The notes below the pieces were generated by a model. That model was given only the letters and a program-made list of their open reading frames with translations, did no database searches and was not told where the DNA came from. From positions 186,001-250,000 of the forward strand of contig JAUIRK010000862.1 of NCBI GenBank assembly GCA_030549495.1: a stretch of 64,000 bases of DNA, read 5' to 3'. Made by a program: the position numbers and the translations under genes. Source of the DNA: Nectonema munidae (Eukaryota > Nematomorpha > Nectonematoida > Nectonematidae). Positions within the stretch are counted from its first letter, which is position 1. Every line of letters begins with the position of its first letter. Shown here in pieces: positions 12,501-27,500 of the stretch.

Positions 12501-15500
12501 GATATCATTTTCATTCAATTTTTTTTAAAAATCTTCACATTATGCGTAAACAAAAAGGTGGTCCGTAATTTTTTCAAAAATTTAGACAAAATTTTTCGAA
12601 GTAAAGTCCATTTATTAAAATTTGTTAAAACTTTTGCAAAAATAAATTATTCTAGAGTATGTAGCAAACGATAAGCTTTCTAATGATATATATATATCAT
12701 GAAAAAGAAATATTGAAAAACAGTTGAATTCTTTCTTCAAATCAAACAAGTAAAAATTTTCAAAAAGTAGTATTGGTAGTATTAGTATTATTATTATATA
12801 TTACATAAACATTTCAACCAATCATATAGTTTTTATGAAATAAAACTGCAATTTCAAAGTTAAATTTTTTGAACTTTTAGGTAGAATTTTTGAAATGTGG
12901 CTTTCAATATGTATGTAAAATATTTTTTGAAAATTTTTATTTTAAGTATATTTTTTAAGCATTTTACGATTTACACATTTAAATATATAATAAGGCTGGC
13001 AAGTTTTGCGTGTTGTCTCCCCGGAGGTTTTGCCAGACCTCTGATAACGACAGCTCTTTTAGTTTAAATAAAAGAAATATATATATATTTACAAGGGGAC
13101 ATATTTGTCCTTATAGGTAGAAAGTGAAAATTTTTCAATAAAAACAATAAGGTAAAGAAGAATACAATATATTACAATAAAATAAAAATATTTGTATTTA
13201 TAATCAATAAAATGATTTTTAGGTTAAAATATAATAATTTTTTTCATACTCAATAAAACAAAAATTTTAAATAGCTTCACGTAATTTACGCACAAGAATT
13301 TTGAATTATAAAAAAACTTGTATCGAACAAATTGTGTTAGCTGATAACAGTGATGCATCATATGTTTATAATTTGGATGAGGAAGATATCAACTTTTTAG
13401 AAGAGGAGAATGGAGAGTTCATTTGTGTGGTTATTATTGAAGATGGCCTTAAAAGTAAACAATACAAACAATCAGAGAATGAATATAATTGCAAGTTGGG
13501 AAAGACAGAAATTTGGACTAAAAAAGGTGAAATCAAAAGTATTGAATTAAAGAATGAATTTTCTTATGGAAGAATAAATCTTACAACAAATTTGAGTCCT
13601 TTTGAAGTGTTTTACGAAGTTTCTAACTTGAAAAACTTGAAGCTTTTAGTGGTATAAAGTAACCTTTATGCAGAACAGAATGGAGTGAATTTCAAAGTGA
13701 GTGATGAAGAAATGAGAGCCTTTTTTGGAATGAATATTGTCATGGGGTATCATCTGTTATCTGATTTACACGATTATTGGTCTGCTGAACCTGATTTAAA
13801 TGTTCCTTTTGTATCAAATGTTATGTCTAGAGAACGTTTCAAAGCTATTAGATCGAATCTTCATTTCAATGACAACTCAAAAATTGGGCAAACTGATGAC
13901 AAAAATCATGATAAAGCTTTCAAAGTGAGACCCATCATTGAATTTTCAAAAAATCTTTTTTAAAAGCACGAGAACCAACTTTGAATCAGTCAATAGACTA
14001 ACACGTGATATCATTCAAGGGTAGAAACTCTAGGAAACAGTATATCAAAAACAAACCAATAAAATTGGGTCAAAGTTTTTTGTAGATGTTCAAGTGATGA
14101 TGGATATCTTTATGAATTCGTTATTTATACAGGCAAAAAAGAAGAGTGTGAAGAATGACTTGGACCGAATTGGGTATCGAAAGTGACAGAAAAGCTTCAA
14201 GGTTTATCTTGCTATGTTTTTTCGACAATTATTTCTCTTTAGTAAACCTGATGAATATTTTATACAATCATAAAATATTTTCAATTGCAACAACCAAATT
14301 TCATACCAGATAAAAATGAAGAGGGGAGATTCTGATTGTTTTTATTCAGCCAAATCAAACATGTGTGTTACAAAATGGTACGATATAATAAATCAGTAAT
14401 TTTGATTTCAAATTTTTTCAATGGCAAGGACGTTATTCTTTCAAGATGAGGAAAAAGAGAGTTTACTGATAAAATCGAAATACGCTGCTCTGTCATGGTC
14501 AAGAAATATAATCAAAGCATGAATAGTGTAGAGTGTGATTTTAGATCAGAAAATAAGCTATTATATAAAAGATAGAATATATTGTAAAAAGTATTATAGT
14601 AAAATTTTCCTTGACTTGTTTACAGTTTGTCTGATGAATTCTAACATCATTTTCACTAAGAATTCTGATAATATTTATGATTTTAAACAGTTTATAAGAA
14701 TTATTGCAAGAGAGCTAATCAACAATTTTAGTTCAAGAAATAGAGCTGCACTAAACTTCATCTTGTCCAAAAGAGCTATAGTCATGCCAAGGCCATCAGA
14801 AAGTGAGCATGTGATGTTGAAATCCATCAAACTCCAAAGATGTTTGCTTTGTTCTAAAAGAAATGTCGAAAATCAAACCAACAACTCTTGTTCAAAATGC
14901 AAAGTTTTTTTGCGCTTCAGGGCAAATAGAAATTGTTGCGCTCTTTATCATAAATAGAGTTTCAAATTTTAATAAATAAATTTTTTTGTTTTAAAATTAA
15001 AGTTGTCATAAAATTAAATCTTCTAAAACTCTTCTCAAACATTTTTGTCACTTGCTGCCCATGGGGACAAATATGTCCCATTTCAGGGTAAAAAACTGGA
15101 GAATAGGTTTGTGTTTATTTTATCTAATTTATGTCTTTTCAAGAAAAATAATAATAAGCAAATAAAAAATTTATTAAAATAAAAAGTTTAAACTTTATGG
15201 GCGGGAAAGGGAAAGGTGTTATATAGTCAAACTTTTCCGGATGACGTTGTTCTCCAAATCGAACCTTGGAATCCAAAATGTTGACTTATAAATTCATATA
15301 GATGCGTAAATTCATCAACCGAAAACGGTTTTGAAATTACGAAAAACCAATTTGGAAAATTATTTTTCAAATATATGTATACTATTTATCTATCTCTATA
15401 TTTATTGAATAATTTGTTTATAAATATAGCTTAACAAAAAAGTATTGCATACAAAATTCATTATTTTAGTGAAAATAAGACAAAAGAAAGATAAACCATA

Positions 15501-18500
15501 CTAGTGGTAGGAGCGTAATATATTGATCGACATGGTGCCGGTTCGATTCCCAATCGTGACTATCATTACCATCTCTCGAGCTATGAAACATTATTCTTCC
15601 CTATTGATGTGTTCCTGATGACTAAAAACATGTTGCGATTACAACAAAATACTAACTATATTGGCATAGTGTTGCCTTAGACTACTTTCCTAGTTTTTAG
15701 TTTTATTGCCAAAATTTTAAGAAAATTAAAAACTATCTATACTTATTCGGATCGATGATAATTCATAAAGCAAACAACTGAGAAATCTTTCTAATCTTAT
15801 CATAAAATATACTCATTACTATAACAGTAGTAAAAATTGTATGCATAAAAATGCTTAGTTGAAAAGTCGGGGATTCCCTTCAACGAATCCTACGGCACTC
15901 TGCACACCCACCGGTTGGGATTCAGTGATTAGAACATTTAAAAAATATATATTCTATAATAATAATGTGTTTATTTACACAGATTTATAATGTACTATAC
16001 TTACTTATAGTTGGGCCAATATCCTTTCATTTTTCTTATCGAAATTATTTTGTATTTTAAACCTTTTTATTAATATTTTAATTTTTGTTTAGTGGTAGAG
16101 TGTTATTATAATTTTAAAATCACAATCCTAACTGATCTATGATACCAAATTCTGCATATATTATTTTGACAAAACATGGTTTGGTGTATATAGACGATTT
16201 GACGTTGATTAGTGCGTAAACGGAATTTCTCCCACATATGAAAAATTAGCATGTAATACAAGCAGTATTATATTATAATAGTAACACAAGTATAATGCTA
16301 ATGGGCTTGGTCGAAGTTATTAGGAGCGAGTTGCGTTGTTTGTAATGAACTAAAAGCAGTAAAGCTGGAATCTTAGTATTCGAACCTAACCCGATCCAGA
16401 ATCCAAGGCAAATTCTAGTGATGTACCGATAAGATCGGTATCAATATCGGTAAATTTTTCATTATTCACCGATTTTGTCAACAGAACCAATTTGGCAAAT
16501 TAAAGTTTATTCGAGAGCTATAAAAAGAGTAAGGGAACCATCGTATTTTATGCATAGCGCTTTGCTCATATGATATCATTTTAATTAAAGCTCCCTTTTT
16601 GCTTAAAATTTGACGTAATAGAGATACTAAAGTTAGGATTGTTCACTAATTTCGCCAACCAATTTTCTTTCATTTTGAACCCCTCTTCTCAACTTTTGAT
16701 ACATTTATATTTCTACCTTATAACAAAGTATATGTCAATTTTGTTTTACGTTCCTTCCAGTTTTAATCGACGTTTAGTTGTGGTGGAAAAGTTTACACTC
16801 CTAGAAGAAAGAAATTAGAATGAAACGAGGGAGAAAATCTCGTGTTTTTACATTAAAATTTAATATCTAATTTTACACATTGAAATTTTTAATTTTTTAA
16901 TAAAGACTTTGATATTGTGATGTCAAAAAGCTATTAAAACAAAATAATTTACTAACAAGTAACGTAGAATCTATAAGAAAAATGGTGTCATAAATTCTGT
17001 TAACTCTTCCAGATTCAAATATTCGTAAGCAAAAAGTAATATTTAGTAAACCTCTAAAATACGACTGACCTTTCTGGCATAGCTAAAAGGTCGCATTAGA
17101 GAAAAAGTCTTTCTAGAGGGATTTGAGAAAATCCAAATATTAACTTTTTGTGTAATTATTTTATATCATTAACCCATTAACCTTCCGTTCACGGACAATT
17201 TTGATATAGCGTAGTTCACGGACATATGGCATTTTACTCCATGTATGAATACGAAGTAAATTACCTTAGAATATCCCTCTAATACAAAAACTTAAATTCT
17301 TATGGCATTTTAGAGCTGTAAAAAAATATATTGAATATTATATTTTGTTTTTTTTAGTGCACATATTGCCTTAAGATAATTTTATAAAATGATATCAAAT
17401 GAGGATTGGCACATATGTGGGCATGACAGTGAAAAATGACAAAATACACTAAAAAATGGTTACAACATAAAACCAGTGAGGATTATCGTTATATCACTAC
17501 GCTGTTATATTTGTGCTGATACAATAAAAATTTGGGAACGTTTTAGAAATTAGCTGAAGCAATAAAAAATTTCGGAACGTTTTTGAACTTTCCATTTATT
17601 GAAAATGTTATTGTAATTCGTTGTTTTTTCTCTGAATTGGTAATATATATCATAATATGTATTGCATACGCATATTTCAAAACTCTTATAAAAATATTAG
17701 ATGTACGCAGTATATAGTGTTTGTGACCTTGAAGGTTGATAGATGTGGCACGCTTATGTTGTTTATCGATTCATTTCACGAATATATAAATTTCAATATT
17801 CATTTGCTTTCATCACGAATATATAAATTTCAATATTCATTTGATTTCATTTTCTTTGTTCATTTCCAATGAGTTCAGATCATAGCACATCAACATTTTT
17901 TGAAGACTCTGAAGAATCTTTTTCTGTAAGCTCTTCTTGTAGTAGTTATTCGCACTCTGATGAAGAAATTGATGAAAATTTGATTTCTTCCGATAGAGTC
18001 GATTATAGTTGGGAACCATTCATAGACTCAAGAGGAAGATCATGTTCGGAAAATATTCGAGATGTAGCATCTTTGCCTCCTGGACCAAAAGGTCAAGCCG
18101 TGGGTGAAACTGACTTGATGAAAGTTTTTAACTTTTTTTTTACTCAAGAAATTATTTTTTACATTTTTAATATGACAAAGCTAAAGATGCGCTTAAATTA
18201 CGAGTAAGTTTCCATTTTTTGATATTTAACTTCATATCAAAAAGCTAGCTGTTATCCTTATGTTGTTTTTAAGATATTATTTTTAAATCAGCTAACAGTA
18301 ATTTTAGCTTTAGGGTAAAAAAATTCTTAAGTTAAAAGCGGCAGTGGTGATCTAAAATCAATAGATGGGGGTAAAAATTCTTTTGAAATTTCTATTTCAG
18401 TTCAAAATATAATTATTAGGTCATTTATCAAAAGAAGATATTTATTGATATTGTATTAAATACTTTCAAATATCAAAAAAACAATGAAAATTTGTTAAAA

Positions 18501-21500
18501 TATTTTGAAAAGTTTTCATAGAGGAAAAAGGGAAATTGAGTTAGGCCTAGGTCCCCTTCTTCAGATGCCGATGAAAAGCGGTTACCTTATCTTAAGACTT
18601 TTATTTAGATAAAGATTTCAAAAATTAAAAGCAAATGAACTTTATGCTTTATGTTTAGTCATAAAATAGGCTTCCGTATAGAAAAGCAAGAGGGAGTATA
18701 TATGGCTTGGTTAGTAAAATAAGCAAAAAACCTTTATTTGAATAGAATGTGAAAAATATAAAGAAAACAACGTTTACAACGGAAAGTGGCAAAGAATATT
18801 TTTTAATTTCGGAATAGATAATTTAATTAAATATATTTCATAAATATATATATATATATATATTGCTATCGTGTGTAGACACTACAAAAAAACAGAAATG
18901 TAATGATTTATATAAAGAAAAGTATATCATAATTAAAATAAATATAGATAAATAATCAAATTTAGTGATTAGTAATAATCTAGGTCATTTTCTAAAAAAG
19001 TAAATGAGTATTTTTTAAATCAATTTTTTTTAAAGTAAGCACACACACACACACACACACACACACAATAAACAATGTCGTAAAGTAGTATTTTATCTTT
19101 GATTTCTTTTGCTTTATAGAAAAGAGAGACCAAAGTATGCTTATCTAAAATATTGCTATGAATGTTTTGAGGTTCACCATATAATAACCTATTTTTCTTG
19201 TCTGATTTATTTGGGCCAAAACATGGATCAAAGGATAAAAGTAAGTGACCTGTTTAATGACAATTATGGAGTTCCTTTTTTAAAAGCATCTCTCGCAAGG
19301 GATATGTTTACATTGATAAGCGTTTTTCTTTGTTTTGACGACAAGAGTCTTAGAGATCCCAATGACAAAATTTCAGCCATCCGATATATTCATACTCACT
19401 TTTATAATATATTTTCTCAATTTTGGACTCCTGATGCAAACGTTACCGATGACGAGCAGTTGGTAAGCTTTAGAGGACGATCCAAAATCAAGATCTACGA
19501 TCCAAAAAAGCCAGGTCATTATGCATTCAAGTTCTATCATCTTAATGACTCTAGGAACTTTTATTACCTAAAGACTGAGTTGTATGTTTCAGGGCTTCCT
19601 GACAAAGATTACTTTTCATCATTTTGTATCATGAAAAGGTTAATTACTGCTTGTAATCTTCCTCAAGGATCTGGAATTTTTTGTGATAGGTTTTTTACAT
19701 CATATAATATAGTTAAATGGGCCCTCGAAAGAAAATATACTGTTTGTTGAACAGCCATGGCAGCAAGGAAGTTTATTCCTAACATTTTAAAACCTAATTA
19801 CCTAAAGAGTCTAAAACTTCAGGAATGTGAATCAAGAATTATTTATTGTAAAGAAGCCTCACTTTCTGCTTACATTCCTCGAAAGCATGCGCAAAAAAAC
19901 TTCAAAGTTGTCTATGTGTTTTCCTCACAACACAGAAAAAGAGTTGAAATTTCTAGTATTTATCGTAAACCGGCGCCATTGTTGGAATATAATAAAAATA
20001 AGAGTGGTGTAGATGTTGCGAATCGAATGGTCAGACAGTTCCGTACATATAAGCCATGTAGAAGGTGGACAGTTGCTGTATTTTCTAACTACCTTGATAT
20101 TTCTGCTTAAATACATATATTATCACTCGATTTAACTCCTCTGAAAGTCATTCTTCCAATGTTAATCATGGTAGAAAAACATTTTTAAAAAAGCTTGCAT
20201 TTTATTTGGCTAGTGATTCAATGAAAATAAGAGCTTCAACTCCCCAGATCAACTCAAAAGTAAAATCCCTTTTGAATTTTTACGGTTTTTCGCCTGAAAA
20301 AGAGCATCAACCTTCAAGCTCTCTCAGAGGATTTTGTTATTTTTGTCTACCTAAGAAAACTAGAACAACGCGAAAGTGTGAAGGATGTTCTTTTTTTATT
20401 TGCAAAACACATTCAAAACTTTCCTGCTCTCAATGCTTAGCTTAAATTTTTTTCTGCTTCAATAAAATTGCATTTTCTCCACTATTTATTCTTAAAACCT
20501 TAAAATAGGAAATTTTTTTAATTTACTAAATTTATTGCACTTTTTATACTCTTTTTTTGTTATAAATCAAAATTAAAAAATATATTTTAGGAAAAAATAA
20601 TTTTAATTTTTAACGCCATCTCAAAATTTCTTTTTATAATTTTTACAATTTTTGGCCTTTTATGCTTTCATTCAAAAACTGTAGGGCCTTTAAATTAAAT
20701 AATGAAATCCTTACATTGACATAATTTTTTAATTTTTTTACATATTGGTTAAAATTTTTGCATAATGGGAAAGTTTTTTGTTATATCTTACAAACTATAG
20801 CCGTGGAGTAAAATGCCATATGTCCGTAGTCCGAAGGTTAACGCCCAATGTCGACTATAGTCGACTTTACAAAAATAAAATCGTCTGCGTTTATCAATGC
20901 TCTTTAATACAAATCTTCTGCTTTACATTAGATATCGTCTGATTATTCTGGTCGTTAACGTGTTAAACAGATTTTGTCATTATTAGAAAGTCGTGTTTAA
21001 TTTGACGGAAGACACAAAAACTTTGATAAAACCGAAATGTGAGATAGTCGAGCTTAGACATTTTTCGGCCATTTTCACGATACCGCAAAGTTAGAAACAT
21101 TCGTCGGTAAAATGACGACTGTGTGTTTTCATGGGGGGCTTTATTGGTTTTCTTTTGTTATTGAAAAAATATTTTCCACTACATTAAAAAATTTTTTTTA
21201 AATGCTAAACAAAAAGTTAAATCAAGCTTTGGATAATATAAAAATGTAGAAACGAATTTTTTTATAATATTAATTTTGAAAATTCACTACAATTTTTTAT
21301 TTCTTAGTGTTGGTATCAGAATATTGAAATGAAATTCGCATTGGTGGAAAAATTGAGATGGGTACATCACTAACAAATTCTAAACAAGCCATTTTATGCC
21401 TTTTAAAGTGTAATTTTTTGGTAGTCCGGATCGCATCTAGAGTTTCGGTGTTGAGATTTCACTAGAATCCAAGGATTTTTAAGCTTTCTCAATCTCAAGA

Positions 21501-24500
21501 AAATACGCATGAGACTGAAGGAAATTATTTTTCCAGTTTCTTATTGTTATTCCATCAAAATTTCCTCAAAATTTTTTTGTGTGATTAAAAATTATAAATT
21601 TTCATAATCTTTACAACTATTACAAAATTATTTGTTATCCAGGCAACCTACATCGTGAGAATGTGGGAAAAATTTTTCATCTAACTTTTTATCTCAATAG
21701 ATTAACTCTAAAAAATAGGATTTAGTTGGCTTTTTGAGAAGTTATTTTTTAACATGAATATGAATTTATTTGTATGTGAGGCGCATCAAACAACCTACAA
21801 ACTATAATATTAATTTGGTTCTGAACTTGATCGATTAAATTGATTTATAAAGAATTTTCTTCTACAATCAGCTTATCTTTTTTTAAAAACGACTATAGAA
21901 TATTCTTCCATAACTAGATGTCACTTTGTTTACTCTCCAATGCCTGCTTGATAAAGTCGAAATTTTTAGAGGCAAACAGATTGTTTACTTCTCTTACTCT
22001 ATTCGCTCCGTGGGAGATAATATGTTTTACTTTTTTCAGACTGCGCCATCATGTATAATCTCCTCAAGAATACTGAAAATGGAATGCTTCCATTTATCGC
22101 TAATTTGGAAGAACACGCTAAGAAGTCTTTTTGTGATGGGATTAAGAGCTCTCCGAATAATCTCGTAATTTTTAGCCTATTTAATCTAAGCACGGTAAAA
22201 GCTGTGCGTTATATACGTTGCTTTTAACGTCTAAAAATAAGTTGATCCTTAGAAGACCAGAATTTTGGAGACTATCGCCTGTTTTCTTTTTCAATCGAAT
22301 ATTATATATTTAAAGGAAGCGATTTTTATTGGCTGGAACACTCGTGCACCACTGGTCCTCAAAGGGCTGAATGTGTATTCTTGGCATTTATAAGTACCAT
22401 AATACTTCATTGCTTCAAATGAATCCTATAGTACGGATTCTTTTATTATTAATATATATTAACATATAAAATAAAAATTAGTCTCAGCTACAGCTCAGTG
22501 GGTTTGTGTTATACTCAGAATCGGAATCTCATAAAAGATACGGTATTCATCGAGGTCTGAAATAAAATGTCTGGCTCAGACTCATATAATTGCACGTAAT
22601 CCTTTGAGCCATCAACGTGACATCCATCTCTAAAGAAATGAAAATCGTCAGCTTTAATTATATTAACTTATTGAAAAAAAAGCAAACAATTATTTGTAAA
22701 AATTCTGTCTCTCAGTTGCGTGCCTTTGAGTTCCAAATTAAACTTTTTCTAAGTTTATAGCAAACAGTATTCAGCAAAACATATTGGCTACTTAATCTCT
22801 ATTATGTATAGAATCAGATGTGTTAATTTAGATTAACCTTGTTAATTAGATTGCTTATATATAACAGTGCTTTCCAACCTTTCAGGCATTGGTTTTCTAA
22901 AATTAAGCATCTGCTTTCTTTTTCAACCGCACACTCGTATCCCGTTGTTTCTGAAAAGGTTGAAAAATCATTACATCCTTTTTGCCTGAATGATAAATAT
23001 TATTCATTTTCATACCAAGAAGTTGGGCTGAAGGAATATTGGGATATACTATTTTTATTTTTTGTTGTTGAATCCATCAACTTTGGTCATACAAAAGTAG
23101 CAATCATCATAGTGATTCTTTTGTTCGCGCCATATCATTGAAATTTCAAAAGGCATGCACTTAAGTTACTATAAATAAATAATAAACTTTTTCCTTCCTA
23201 CTCTAAGTTTGTTTGAAATTTATTGTTTATTTTTCAATTGAAACCATGAACCCAAATTTCTATGACTCTAACGCTCTTAATCCGGCTATGCTTATATACT
23301 TTCAGTTTTTTTTTCCTTCCGTTCTTTTCGTATCAATAACTATTTTAAATTGTTAACTTGATGAATGTCTTTCTTTGTTTAGGATACGAAAAATTTTATA
23401 GAATCTTTTTTTGTGTTGTACAAAGAGTTCAAAGAATTTATTCAAAAAGCTTTCGACCATGATGTTCGCTTTCAATCAGCCCTTGACAAAGCTTCTTCCT
23501 CTTTCCTGAATCACAAGGAAGATAATAAAAATTATAGCAAATCTCCTGAGTTGGTATTACATTCTCTTTTTGGATTTAATCTCGCCAATCTTTTAAAATC
23601 TTTTTTTAAGCTTGCGCAGTACTGCGATATACACTTGAAGAAGAGTAAGAAAAAAGTGGCAGAGTCTTCTTTGGAAGGTGTGCTCTCTAATGCTGTAACT
23701 GTTTTCTGTTATCTAGAAGAAAAAGACATTTTTCAACAGGTAGCACTTTTTATCTTTTCTCTTTTCCCCTTCTCTCAAATTGCGGGCTCCAGGATGCATG
23801 TTGTTCCTTCTTCTCAAAAATCAAATGTTTGTTTTTATTCATAATAGTGGTGCATTGGATCACCAAATTTTTTGATTTACTTTTTGACACGCATTATGAA
23901 ATATCATTCTTGCTTTTGTGGAAAAAAGTATTTATTTTGATATCTAATAAAAGGGTCATGGTTACTCGGTCCCTCATCATACTCAACATATTCATGCGCT
24001 AGATTTATCATTGGATAAATCCTTACCCGACACATCATCACATATAAATTATATCACTCTAATTTTCATCATTACAACTTTCTATCACAATACTATAACT
24101 TAATACATTATGAATACTTTTAATAAATTTTTGCCACCGTAGGAATCTTTGTTTCATATAAATATCCTATCAGGGAATTATAATGTAAGCAGATTTATTT
24201 TAAAAAAAAATTTCGAAGATACCACGTTCTAGGAAAATTTTGTAAGCATAATGTTTAATGGGCGGTGATAAAAATTCGTCCTAAAGATAGGCAATATTAA
24301 ATCCATATCTTAGTGATTAAAGGCCATTGGCTGAATGACTAGTGTTAACTGCTGTATAAATAAATGACCGGTGATGAAAAGTCGTCACATAAAAACGATA
24401 TCTATAACGGATTATTATTATTCATATATATATATATGTATGTATGCGCTTCTTTTCGTACATAAGTTGTTGTTCTTTTTGTTATTGTTTTTATCCCCAC

Positions 24501-27500
24501 TCATTTGTCGACAGCTGACATAAGAGCCCTCACCCCAATTCTCGACCAATTCACATTTCTGTACACCACGTGGAGGATGACAACTCATCCACCCCTACAG
24601 GATTAAGCCAAGGGCCCTCCGTTCTCACATTGGTCTTATTTGTGCACACTTGGAGGGGTGTGTCGTGTGTGCGGTAATGATACAATGCGCATTCAGGTGT
24701 GGGGTGAGTTTATGGTGAGATTTTGTCCTGAAGTTGATCTAGTGTTTGTTGATTACTTTATTGTATTACGTTCTCTGCTAAGTATAAATTAATGCCTCCT
24801 GCATAATATAATTCAGATTTATGAAATTAAAAAAATAAAACTCACAAATTCCTACAATATATCCCTTTTTTCGATACCCTTCTTAAATCTGCACTGTTTA
24901 GAATTTTGAAGACTAAACGTCTGTTTTCTTTTTCAATGGAATTTTATATATTTAAACACACGATTTTCATTATTCGATGCACATTTTTTTAATTTAAGTT
25001 TTAAATTGCCCTTTTGAGCCTTAATGGTTTAAGGTGTACATCTCACCCTAACAGTTGAAGCTCGTGGGTTCGATCCCCAATACTGCCGACTCTTAAAAAG
25101 AAAATTACAAAACGTAGATTTGCCATCTTCAAGCATTATGCGAGCATATAGCCTTACGGCTGAAGGTGTTTTGATATCTCCAACCAACCAAACAAATTGC
25201 CCTTTTTTAACTTGTCCTTAGCTATACAATCATGTAGTTTTCCCCAACTTTTTGACAGCATTCAACTTGGATGTTTAGAATATTATTTCATAATATTTGG
25301 TCTATAACATATTTTTCTAATTTTACACATTTTTTGAACATTTTTTTAGAATTAAAATATTAAAAAGTAAAAAGTTAAATTTTGGTTAATATTATTTTAG
25401 ATAAATAGAAGACTATTAAACAATAATTATAAAAAAATTACTAAAACTCGTGTCAGACGAAATAATACTATGGAATGAAATTTTCATAAGGGGCGTGAGT
25501 AAGGTTGGTTCGATACTGGGTTTCGATAACTCAAGGTCTTCGGTTCGATGCCGCATCAACCCAACTTTCCTCATATTTCGATACAAGCGACGCAATTGTG
25601 CCTTCTCGATGAAAACACCAGACCGTACTTTTACCTTTAAACTTCTAAGTTGTATGCTGTCAAAAAGTATACTTGCTTGTAATAGCTGAAAACAAATTTA
25701 AAAAATACAATAATATATACAACATTTTTAGTTTTATTCACGAGCTTTGGCGAAAAGAATCATACTCCGACAATCTATTTCAATGGAGGATGAAGAAAAC
25801 ATGGTTAACAAGTTGAGTGAAGCTTGTGGCTACGACTTCACTCACAAACTCTCTCGCATGATTGCCGATTTCAAACTCAGTAAAGAGCTCACTTCTGATT
25901 TTGACACTTATTCTCAAAACAATCAAACTAATCTGCCTATCCAGTTTTCCGTTTACGTTCTACAAGTATAAGCATGTTCTTTTTAGATATTGAGTTTTTT
26001 TTTAACATGATTCAAAATTTGCCCTTTTCTGAAATTTAAAAAAACCAACTTTTTTAATGAATTTCTTGCATTATCAATTTTTTGTCATCCGTAAATTTGT
26101 TTCATCTAACTTACTAAATCCCTCACTCCATTGCAAGCATACATGTAAACGTGTTAACATCTGCTTTCACGAGATTCAGCTTCACAATACCCGTATTCTT
26201 AATCTGCTATGCTACACTGATAGATACATATAGTATGCCTGTTGTTATTACGGAAGCATTCAAAGGAGTGCAAAAATTATCACTTCTCTTATGTTGAAAG
26301 ATTTGTCAAATCAGAGGAGTGACACAATTAAATCCAAGGTTAGTTAGGCAATTCGTTTGTTAGTTGTAGACTCGCTTTATTCCGACCACCACCACTATGA
26401 CCTCATCAATTCAAGCGCACCACTTTCTAAAACTGAGCTTTGTGAAGGCTGATTATTTTCAAATGCAGCCATGTATTCTGAACTGTGTTTTTGTATTTTG
26501 ACAAATTGAGTTTTCCTAAAGCCAAAATTTTTAGCTAACTCTCATTGGTTTAACTTATCTTCATTATACTGCAAATGAATTTAAATTTGAAAAAAAAATT
26601 ATTCTAAAAAATTATAATTGCCGCAAAAAAAGTAAAACTAAAAGAAGGATTACGCAAGAAGACAAATTTTATAAATTACAAAAAGTTGTAGGGAATTGTA
26701 ATGGATTACGATAAATTCTCGAGAGATTACGACAAAATTAGAAGGGTCGCGATAAATATAGAGGGATTACCTTTCATCATAATAAACCTATTAGTCGCGT
26801 TGATCTGCTGAGATTCACAACTTACTTAACAAAGCAAAGGAAAAATTCGAAAGTGTTATGTATAGAAAATGTATAAAGTGTAATAAACAATGGACTTATG
26901 TTTATCATATTGACTGATAAAATTGGATGAAATACTTTTTCACTATCACCAGACAAAAATTGCTATCACATGCTTTGATGTATACATGTGGGAAAGAGAT
27001 TATATTTTTTGTGAATGATTTTAGAGTTGCACATGTTTCCGTTTATTGTGAAAGACTACATGTGGTCGCTTTAGAGAAACTGAAAATGAAACTTTGGAAG
27101 AGATAATGTTGTGTCATTTTTGAATAGATGACTGATAATACTCAATAATGGGACTGTAAAAAATGGTCCCAAAAGTGAGTTGGTCGCTTAAGTAACTTAT
27201 AAGATATTAAAACATTTTAAAATTATAAATGTGATTCTTCAAATAAATTTTTCATATCCTTGATAAAGGCGTTCCTGTTTAAAACGTTTGGATATATAAA
27301 GTTTTCAAAGTGTCATTTTAATAATAAAATTTTTCAATTTATTTTATCTTTAATAACCTTCTAGATAGAGTTATTCATTTCGATAGTATCGTATCAATTG
27401 ACCTTTGAATTTCCGTATCTTCTTTGAATTTTTGTATTTTTGTAACTCCTTTGATAGTCGTGTGCGGACAGAATGTCGAAAGACAAAGTGTCGAATGGAC

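Larger units (their letters stand above)
17177..20841 (+). mobile_element. piggyBac transposon (copy 2), nearly full length
   Basis: TTAA target sites at 17177-17180 and 20838-20841 flank TTAACCTTCCGTTCACGG and its counterpart, which reversed reads TTAACCTTCGGACTACGG. Both ends then share ACGGACATATGGCATTTTAC followed by TCCA, a second inner repeat. The 3.66-kb element carries one transposase gene with a probable intron (see the entry at 17869). Confidence 0.88.
16416..21372. mobile_element. hAT-type element containing a nested piggyBac
   Basis: The left end TAGTGATGTACCGATAAGAT and right end GGTACATCACTA are inverted repeats. The 8 bp outside them are GCAAATTC (16408-16415) and ACAAATTC (21373-21380), a target duplication with one mismatch. 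The CAGTGATG-like termini and the 8-bp duplication are hAT hallmarks. Removing the piggyBac (17177-20841) and the abutting MITE leaves about 1.2 kb with no transposase, so the host element was non-autonomous. Confidence 0.7.

Noticed and set aside
22490-22570. tRNA-like sequence with GCTCAGTGGG
   Set aside because: The A-box-like motif is there but no convincing B box or cloverleaf; at most an eroded SINE.
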